From an uncultured Phocaeicola sp. (GTDB taxonomy: Bacteria; Bacteroidota; Bacteroidia; Bacteroidales; Bacteroidaceae), in NCBI GenBank assembly GCA_944320135.1, contig CALUGI010000031.1:1-37395 (forward strand): a DNA stretch of 37,395 nucleotides. The letters run 5' to 3'. Under the pieces are notes generated by a model, which was not told where the DNA came from, did not search any database, and saw only the letters and a list, made by a program, of their open reading frames with translations. This document shows, one piece after another, positions 31,952 through 37,395 of this stretch; the stretch's first letter is position 1, and each line of letters opens with the position of its first letter. A program made the translations under genes and the position numbers.

Positions 31952-33706
31952 TTACCAGAAATAGTAGTAGAATGCGCCGCAGAGAGCAATAACGCCCAGA
32001 GAAGCGGCAACATCCCATTTGTTCCAGCTGTCGCGAATCGTTTTCTTGTAGTCTTTGGTGAATGTGATAGCTTCCACTTGCGCTTGCGAGGGTGCCGGAG
32101 TGAAGAAGGAAACGGCTACCATCAGAAGGATGATGAAGACGAGCAGCCAGATTTCAAACACCAACCAATTGGTTTGCCAGAACCAAGACGTGCTTTCCCA
32201 GAAAGCTCCTTCCATGACGGCGTTGCCGTTTTTGGTGATGACGTTCGTGGCAAGGCGGAGCATACCCACAATGAAGCCGCCTATCAAGCCCCATTCTCCG
32301 GCAAGCGGAGTGATTTTCTTGGAGAAGATACCCATCGTAAAGACAGCCACCATAGCCGGAGCGAGCAGCGACTGGATGTTCTGCAGATAGCTGTAGAGCG
32401 TGTCCATGCTCATCATCACCGGCATCCATGCCAGACCGAGCAGCACGACAACCACGGTGGCGATGCGTCCAACCAACACGTAGTGGGCTTCGCTCATGCC
32501 TTTCTTCATCGGCTTGTAGAAGTCTTCGGTGAAAAGGGTTGCGCAAGAGTTGAAGAATGCCGCCAAAGAAGCGACAAGGGCGCAAATGAATCCGATAGTC
32601 ACGATGCCTTTCACACCGGCCGGAAGGATGAACTTCACCATTTGCGCGAAGGCGGCGTCAGTGTCGGGAATGTCTGTTCCGGCCTTCATGGAGAACGCGA
32701 ATCCGCTGTTGGGGTCTTCCGCCAGCGCAGCTGCAATCATGCCGGGGATGAGGAACATGAAAACAGGGAGGAGCTTGAAGTAGCCTGCTGCAATGGTGCC
32801 CCGGCGGGCGCGCTTGATCACTTCTTCGTTGGCTTCGCCTTTAGTCTGTCCGAGCACACGCTGCACGATGTGCTGGTCGGTACACCAATACCAGAAGCCG
32901 ATGATGCTTGCTCCGATGAACACCACAAAGCCGGGATATTCCTTGTACATCGGGTCGCCTTCGTCCCAGTGGAACATGTGCGTCGTTCCGTATCCGTCAT
33001 GGAGCTTTCCGCAGAAATCCATCATGGTTGTCCATCCGTCGCAGATGTTGCCGCCTCCTAACGTGGCAAGTCCGAGGAATAGGACGAGGAAAGAGCCGAT
33101 AATCAGTATGGGGGTCTGGATGGCCGAAAGCGTCATGACACCTTTCATTCCGCCGAACACGGTGAAGATGGCAGTGACGGCAATCAGGCCGACCGCTCCG
33201 TACCAGAACGGGATGCCGAGCAGGTACTCGAAGAAAATGCCTCCGGTGAAGGCCGTTACGCTCACTTTCGTAAGCACGTAGGCCACAAGGGTGATGATAG
33301 ACAGCCATGAGCCGGTAGCTTTCGTATAGCGGAACTTCAGAAAGTCAGGCATCGTGATGATTTTGCCCAGTTTGTTGTTGAGCAGCTGGTAAAACGGAAC
33401 GAAGAGCCATCCGAGGATAAGAATCATCCATCCTTGCATTTCCCAGTGCGCCATGCCTACACCGTCTTTGGCGCCCGTGCCGGCAAGCCCTACAAGATGT
33501 TCAGAGCCGATGTTTGCCGCGAAGATGGCGGCACCGATGATGTACCAAGGCTCTCCTTTTCCGAACAGATAGTCCTCACTGTTCGCGCCTTGTTGCATAC
33601 GCTTGTCTTTTTGTACTGACCGGTAGACGGCCCAGCCTACGAGGGCGATTCCGATTGCGATGATGGCCCAGTCGAGCCAAACAAATTCTTGTGAATTCCA
33701 ATTCAT
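31952..33706 (-). CDS. Sodium/solute symporter (SSS family), probable L-arabinose importer
   Basis: 584 residues with about 14 hydrophobic segments, SGLT-like. Diagnostic pieces are FAANIGSEHLVGLAGTGA near residue 60-75, SWLSIITLVAYVLTKVSVTAFTGG, FGGMKGVMTLSAIQ and FWYWCTDQHIVQRVLGQT. It imports a sugar with sodium across the inner membrane. The B. thetaiotaomicron arabinose cluster has a related symporter beside araR. Here it lies on the other strand after DUF4468, but its promoter carries the palindrome also found upstream of galM, so arabinose is the likeliest substrate. Other sugars or uronates remain possible, since a polysaccharide lyase is divergently encoded. Confidence 0.88.
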   Translation of the reverse strand: MNWNSQEFVWLDWAIIAIGIALVGWAVYRSVQKDKRMQQGANSEDYLFGKGEPWYIIGAAIFAANIGSEHLVGLAGTGAKDGVGMAHWEMQGWMILILGWLFVPFYQLLNNKLGKIITMPDFLKFRYTKATGSWLSIITLVAYVLTKVSVTAFTGGIFFEYLLGIPFWYGAVGLIAVTAIFTVFGGMKGVMTLSAIQTPILIIGSFLVLFLGLATLGGGNICDGWTTMMDFCGKLHDGYGTTHMFHWDEGDPMYKEYPGFVVFIGASIIGFWYWCTDQHIVQRVLGQTKGEANEEVIKRARRGTIAAGYFKLLPVFMFLIPGMIAAALAEDPNSGFAFSMKAGTDIPDTDAAFAQMVKFILPAGVKGIVTIGFICALVASLAAFFNSCATLFTEDFYKPMKKGMSEAHYVLVGRIATVVVVLLGLAWMPVMMSMDTLYSYLQNIQSLLAPAMVAVFTMGIFSKKITPLAGEWGLIGGFIVGMLRLATNVITKNGNAVMEGAFWESTSWFWQTNWLVFEIWLLVFIILLMVAVSFFTPAPSQAQVEAITFTKDYKKTIRDSWNKWDVAASLGVIALCGAFYYYFW

Positions 33707-33795
33707 AATTTTATGTTTTTAATTATAGGTATTGATTTCAGGTTGGCGAGCGATTGCATTTTGCTCCGGCAGCCTGCCGTTTCATGATTCGGGTG

Positions 33796-33825
33796 CAATA
33801 TTACGAATAAGTGTAAAATTACACT
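33796..33825 (-). promoter_or_regulatory. Symporter promoter with candidate AraR operator
   Basis: AGTGTAAAATTACACT (33810-33825) is an inverted repeat with 7-bp arms. Six bases downstream in the direction of transcription is TAATATTG (33803 to 33796), one mismatch from TAnnTTTG. The palindrome covers the -33/spacer region, as expected for a repressor. It matches the galM site in both half-sites. The leader to the ATG is about 85 nt. Confidence 0.55.
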
Positions 33826-33899
33826 AATAATGGCGCATGTTATAGAGCATGTTTTGAAAAAAGTTTTGCAAAAGGTTTCTTTGGCGGGCGTTGTTTGCG

Positions 33900-34012
33900 T
33901 TTGCAGGAAGGCTTTCAGTCTTGGCCGAAGAAAGTTCGGGTGTTCGTTTTCCGGAAGTCCGCCGCTTTGCAGCCGGAGCGTGTGGGCGTTTCCGGAAAAT
34001 GCGCGGCGTTTT
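33900..34012. repeat. Loose copies of the 22-bp repeat family in the symporter/lyase gap
   Basis: Related cores recur: TTTGCAGGAAG (33900-33910), TTTTCCGGAAGTCCGCCG (33947-33964), TTTGCAGCCGGAGCG (33966-33980) and TTTCCGGAAAATGCG (33989-34003), spaced about 19-27 bp. The period is less regular than in the other arrays. The rest of the 33707-34068 gap holds the two divergent promoters; no gene is seen. Confidence 0.45.
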
Positions 34013-34021
34013 AAAATTAAG

Positions 34022-34029
34022 TATATTTG
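34022..34029 (+). promoter_or_regulatory. -7 element of the polysaccharide lyase gene
   Basis: TATATTTG, an exact match, 39 bp before the ATG at 34069. The alternative ATG at 34027 lies within this element and is therefore unlikely. Confidence 0.6.
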
Positions 34030-34068
34030 GGCTTTCATTCGTATTTAAAGGAAAAACAGCAAAAGAAT

Positions 34069-36777
34069 ATGAGAAGAATGGGATTGGTGGCCGGCATGTT
34101 TCTGGCCGTTGCGCTGAATGCGCAGACAAGTTTGCCTCTCCGGTTGCCTCAGGGACATCCGCGCTATCTGACGACTCAGGAGGGAAAGAAGGAAACCGAG
34201 CGTTTGATCAAGAAAGAAAAATGGGCGGAAGATGTGTTCGGGAAACTGAAGGGACGGACCGACAAGTATGTAGACAGGGGGAGCGACTGGCTTTCTTCCC
34301 GCCTTCAAATGTATTGGAACACGCACGCCACCGACGTGTATATAAAAGGAGAGTATTACGACCATGCGGGGGGAGAGAAGGCGCCTGCCCCTACCGTTGT
34401 CTTTACGGGGGCGCGCAGCCATGCCACAAGTTACCGCCGCCCTCCGCTGGAAGAACTGAAACCTTATCAGGAAGACGCGCGCGGCATGTATCTTGAAAAC
34501 TCCGCGCTGAAGGCGTATGAATGGGCCAACATAGGGAAAACGGGAAGAATCGTTGAAAGCATCAACCGCGAAATCGTAGGGATTGCCCGCGATGCGGCTT
34601 TCCTCTGGTGGATGACGGGAGAAGAAAAGTATGCGAAAGCCGCCGACGCCGTCTTCGACACTTACATGACCGGGCTGTATTATCGGAATGTGCCCGTCGA
34701 CTTGAATCACGGACACCAGCAGACGCTGGTGGGGATGACTTCGTTCGAGGTGATTCATGAGGACGTGCTCAACGACTTGGTGCCGCTTTACGATTTTCTT
34801 CATGCCTATCTTCAGGAGCATCGGCCTGACAAGATGGGAATCTATGCGGATGCGTTCAAGAAGTGTGCCGACAACATCATTGCCAAAGGGGTGCCCCACA
34901 ACAACTGGAACCTGCTTCAGGCGCGTTTCGTGATGAACATCGCCTTGATATTGGAGGATGATTCTGCGTATCAGGACAGGAAAGGGCGGCAGTATTACAT
35001 CGATTATCTTCTCAACCGGTCGTCTATCCGCCAATGGTCGCTCAAGAAGCTGGCCGACTACGGCTTCGATTCGACGGGCATTTGGTCGGAATGTCCGGGA
35101 TACAGCAGCGTGGTGGTGGGCGATTATGCGGCTTTCATGAATCTTTTCGACCGCAATCTGAACATGGACCTGACGAAGGAAATCCCGGTGCTTCCGAAAG
35201 CGGCGGAGGCCATGCCTCAGTATCTTTTCCCGAACCGGATGGTTTGCGGCTTTGGAGACACCCATCCCGGAGGGCTTCGCACGGACATTTTCCGTTATAT
35301 GGTGAGCAATGCCCGCCAGCACGGAAAGAAAGAGGAAGAACGCAAGTTCACCGCCATGCTGAAGCTGTTCGACCCTTCGGCTTCCGTGCCTGCGGCGAAC
35401 CGGAAAATGCCGGTGGCTGTCACTTCGTTCTTCGCGGAAAAGCCGTTTGAAGTAGATGAAAAAGTGGAGGCGGGAAGCATTGACGAGTATGTGACTCCGA
35501 CATTTTATGCACCCAACGTGAGCTGGTTAGTGCAGCGCAACGGTATGGACCGAAACAACAGCCTGATGGTTTCGTTGAACGCCAGCGAAGGCAACCACAT
35601 GCACGCCAACGGCATCAGCATGGAGCTGTACGGAAAAGGCTATGTGCTGGGGCCTGATGCGGGCATCGGGAAGACGCTTTATCAAGGTCTCGACTATTTA
35701 GAGTATTACAGCCAGTTCCCTTCGCACAATACGGTGTGCGTCGACGGAATATCTTCGTATCCGGTGATGAAAAGCTGCCATTCGTTCAAACTCCGAAGCA
35801 TGTATCCTCAGGCGGGCGTGAGGGTAGGCTATCAGCCTGTGTCGTACAGTGAAGTGTATTTCCGCGAGCCGGAAACTTATTCCGACCAGACTCGTCTGAA
35901 CGCTATCGTCAACACCTCTGATTCTACGGGATACTATATAGACGTGTTCCGCAGCCGGAAAGTGGAAGGCGGCGACAAGATGCACGACTATTTCTATCAC
36001 AATCTGGGGCAGGAGATGACGCTGAAGGCATCCGACGGGCAGCCGCTCGGCCTTCAGCCGACCGAAGAACTGGCTTTTGCCGGGGGGCATCTGTATGCCT
36101 ACTCGTATCTGTATGACAAGAAAAGCGCTTCGACGGAAAAAGATGTGCGCGCGGACTTTACAATCCGTATGCCGGACAAGGACGACATTACGATGACTTT
36201 GTGGATGAAGGGGGAGAAGGATAGGGAAGTGTTCTCCGCGTTGAGCCCGATGACGGAAGGGTTGAGCCGCATCAAGGACATGCCGTATGTCATCGCCGAC
36301 CAGCCGACCCTCACTTTCGTAGCCCGCCAGCGAGGTGAAGCGTGGACACGTCCTTTTGCCGCTGTCTATGAGCCGCATACGCAGACGGAGCCGTCGCGTA
36401 TTGCGTCCGTTTCTTTCCCCGACACGGGCTTGGAGGGAAAAGTGGCCGTGAAGGTGAAGCTCACGGACGGCAACACGGATTTGATTCTTTCATCGGACGA
36501 TGCGGATGATACGGTGAAAGCGGAAGGTATGGAGGCGTCCGGCGTTTATTCGCTGGTTCGCACGGGCAAGGACAGCGGCGTGCAGATGTGTTTCTTGGGA
36601 GGCGGTACGAAATTTCGGGCGGCTTCTGTGGAAATCTCCGCGCATTCTCCTTCAAACGTGCTCTTGTTTAAGGGAAAAGGCGGTTGGCTTTATACGTCAT
36701 CTTCGGCGGTTTCCGTTTCTGTGGGCGGGAAGTGCTACGAGTTGGCTCCGTCGCAAGAGTTGAAGCCGCTTGAATGA
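34069..36777 (+). CDS. Secreted heparinase II/III-type polysaccharide lyase
   Basis: 902 residues. Signal peptide MRRMGLVAGMFLAVALNAQ, without a lipobox. The N-terminal half (about 40-430) is an alpha-toroid as in alginate and heparin lyases, with LNHGHQQTLVGM (His214, His216), VPHNNWNLLQARF (His277, Asn278, Asn279) and IWSECPGYSSVV. The second half is the heparinase II/III beta-sandwich: MVSLNASEGNHMHANGISMELYG (His510, His512) and FPSHNTVCVDGISSYP. Such enzymes cleave uronate-containing polysaccharides by beta-elimination in the periplasm or outside. The exact lyase family and substrate cannot be told. No SusC/SusD pair or sulfatase is visible, so it is an isolated lyase gene with its own promoter and terminator. 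Confidence 0.88.
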   Translation: MRRMGLVAGMFLAVALNAQTSLPLRLPQGHPRYLTTQEGKKETERLIKKEKWAEDVFGKLKGRTDKYVDRGSDWLSSRLQMYWNTHATDVYIKGEYYDHAGGEKAPAPTVVFTGARSHATSYRRPPLEELKPYQEDARGMYLENSALKAYEWANIGKTGRIVESINREIVGIARDAAFLWWMTGEEKYAKAADAVFDTYMTGLYYRNVPVDLNHGHQQTLVGMTSFEVIHEDVLNDLVPLYDFLHAYLQEHRPDKMGIYADAFKKCADNIIAKGVPHNNWNLLQARFVMNIALILEDDSAYQDRKGRQYYIDYLLNRSSIRQWSLKKLADYGFDSTGIWSECPGYSSVVVGDYAAFMNLFDRNLNMDLTKEIPVLPKAAEAMPQYLFPNRMVCGFGDTHPGGLRTDIFRYMVSNARQHGKKEEERKFTAMLKLFDPSASVPAANRKMPVAVTSFFAEKPFEVDEKVEAGSIDEYVTPTFYAPNVSWLVQRNGMDRNNSLMVSLNASEGNHMHANGISMELYGKGYVLGPDAGIGKTLYQGLDYLEYYSQFPSHNTVCVDGISSYPVMKSCHSFKLRSMYPQAGVRVGYQPVSYSEVYFREPETYSDQTRLNAIVNTSDSTGYYIDVFRSRKVEGGDKMHDYFYHNLGQEMTLKASDGQPLGLQPTEELAFAGGHLYAYSYLYDKKSASTEKDVRADFTIRMPDKDDITMTLWMKGEKDREVFSALSPMTEGLSRIKDMPYVIADQPTLTFVARQRGEAWTRPFAAVYEPHTQTEPSRIASVSFPDTGLEGKVAVKVKLTDGNTDLILSSDDADDTVKAEGMEASGVYSLVRTGKDSGVQMCFLGGGTKFRAASVEISAHSPSNVLLFKGKGGWLYTSSSAVSVSVGGKCYELAPSQELKPLE

Positions 36778-36806
36778 TTTTTTTGATAGTGAGACAGAGC
36801 AATTTG

Positions 36807-36856
36807 ACGGCCTTGAAACCGGAGCGGCATTTCGGTTTCAAGGCCGTTGCTTTTTT
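36807..36856 (+). terminator. Terminator of the lyase gene
   Basis: ACGGCCTTGAAACCG (36807-36821) and CGGTTTCAAGGCCGT (36833-36847) form a perfect 15-bp stem with an 11-nt loop, followed by TGCTTTTTT. Confidence 0.93.
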
Positions 36857-37120
36857 GCCTCTTTTTATATGTTAGTGTTTGTTCTGGAATAACCGCATCG
36901 GCTTTAAGTGAAAATTCTTTGGCGGTGCCTGGACAGATGCAGGGCGGATAGGGGGGGGAATCGCGAATGAACATTTAGGTCGTTTCCTTTGTTGGTATAT
37001 AATATAAGGTGTACATTGAAATGATTTTCCTCTTGCGTGATGTCTTTTCTATGCGGATAATGCTTTATGTACCAGATAGATATATTTATTTTTATGAAAA
37101 AAGTGACAAAAAAGTGTGCG
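36857..37120. other. Gene-free stretch
   Basis: No convincing gene, repeat or RNA is seen. A run of eight G lies at 36951-36958. From about 36990 the DNA becomes AT-rich, leading into the tandem promoters. A 68-codon frame at 37009-37215 has no coding features and runs through the first promoter. Confidence 0.6.
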
Positions 37121-37125
37121 TAAAA

Positions 37126-37156
37126 GTTGCTCGTGTGCAAAAAGTCTGTACTTTTG
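37126..37156 (+). promoter_or_regulatory. Tandem promoter 1
   Basis: GTTG (37126-37129), a 19-bp spacer and TACTTTTG (37149-37156) fit the Bacteroides promoter consensus. AT-rich DNA lies upstream, as for strong promoters. Confidence 0.7.
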
Positions 37157-37250
37157 CAACCGCTTTCGAGAGAGAAAGGGTGATAGATGAAATATTAAAG
37201 AGTGGGAACGAGTAAAAAAGATGTCTTTTTGATTAAAAGATGCAAAAAGA

Positions 37251-37282
37251 ATTGGATTGAAAGGAAAAACGCTTTATATTTG
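37251..37282 (+). promoter_or_regulatory. Tandem promoter 2
   Basis: ATTG (37251-37254), a 20-bp spacer and TATATTTG (37275-37282). At least 113 nt follow without a gene before the window ends. Two strong promoters in series and a long untranslated leader suggest an rRNA operon or another highly expressed gene just outside the window; no 16S sequence is present inside. Confidence 0.65.
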
Positions 37283-37395
37283 TATTCGCTTCTTCTTTTT
37301 ATTGAAAGGCGTAAAAACAAGCGATCATTGAGGAAATGTGAGAGAACGAGGAAAAGAATCGGTAAGGCGCAGTATATGTCCGTCCGCCGTTGGGG

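Noticed and set aside
31940-33061. 373-codon plus-strand frame opposite the symporter gene
   Set aside because: His/Glu-rich translation of the antisense strand with no domain; the symporter is well supported.
36951-36958. G8 tract as a phase-variation switch
   Set aside because: It is not inside a gene or in a promoter spacer that could be recognised.
37009-37215. 68-codon frame near the right edge
   Set aside because: It runs through a consensus promoter and has no recognisable features.

Overview
The window is chromosomal DNA from a member of the Bacteroidales, most likely Bacteroidaceae; the species cannot be told from sequence alone. The evidence is the Bacteroides-type promoter -7 element (TAnnTTTG) upstream of many genes, the lack of Shine-Dalgarno sequences, pyrophosphate-dependent phosphofructokinase, a TamL-type lipoprotein Omp85 protein, GldE, PCMD, DUF4468 and BACON-domain proteins, and an arabinose cluster run by a Nudix-like AraR. 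No rRNA, tRNA, insertion sequence, prophage or CRISPR array is visible, and the gene content looks mostly core.

Layout. 1-4507: tamL, a small unknown gene and pfp. 4608-8339: a membrane-anchored GH25 muramidase; a leftward three-gene envelope operon (YtxH, holin-like, unknown); a SPOR lipoprotein; a secreted PCMD protein. 8395-11040 (leftward): HU, a 30-residue AURKAIP1/COX24-like ribosomal-type protein, RNase E/G and a Fur-family regulator. 11356-14930 (rightward): mutY, ssb, gldE and a phosphopantetheinyl transferase. 15106-16665: a POT-family peptide transporter. 16854-21849: an accessory-looking operon encoding a 64-residue peptide, a lipoprotein with a fimbrillin-like part, a BACON domain and a metzincin zinc motif, and a second lipoprotein with a FimA-like part, a BACON-like domain and a beta-propeller-like part. 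22060-30650: galM-araR-araD-araA-araB-tkt-rpiB. 30818-31843: a DUF4468 protein. 31952-33706 (leftward): a sodium/solute symporter, probably for arabinose. 34069-36774: a secreted heparinase II/III-type polysaccharide lyase. The right end holds two tandem strong promoters reading out of the window, possibly toward an rRNA operon.

How the genes work together. L-arabinose imported by the symporter and anomerised by GalM would pass through AraA, AraB and AraD to D-xylulose 5-phosphate, which transketolase and RpiB rearrange in the pentose phosphate pathway. Similar palindromes (GTGT...ACAC in an ATAAGTGT context) upstream of galM and of the symporter are candidate AraR operators.

The least explained feature is a family of short GC-rich intergenic repeats with a 22-bp period. 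They occur upstream of mutY, between the transferase and POT genes, between araD and araA, and between araB and tkt, with looser copies upstream of tamL and in the symporter/lyase gap. In the araD-araA array the palindromic cores differ by paired, compensatory changes. The second item of interest is the fimbrillin-BACON-protease / fimbrillin-BACON-propeller pair.
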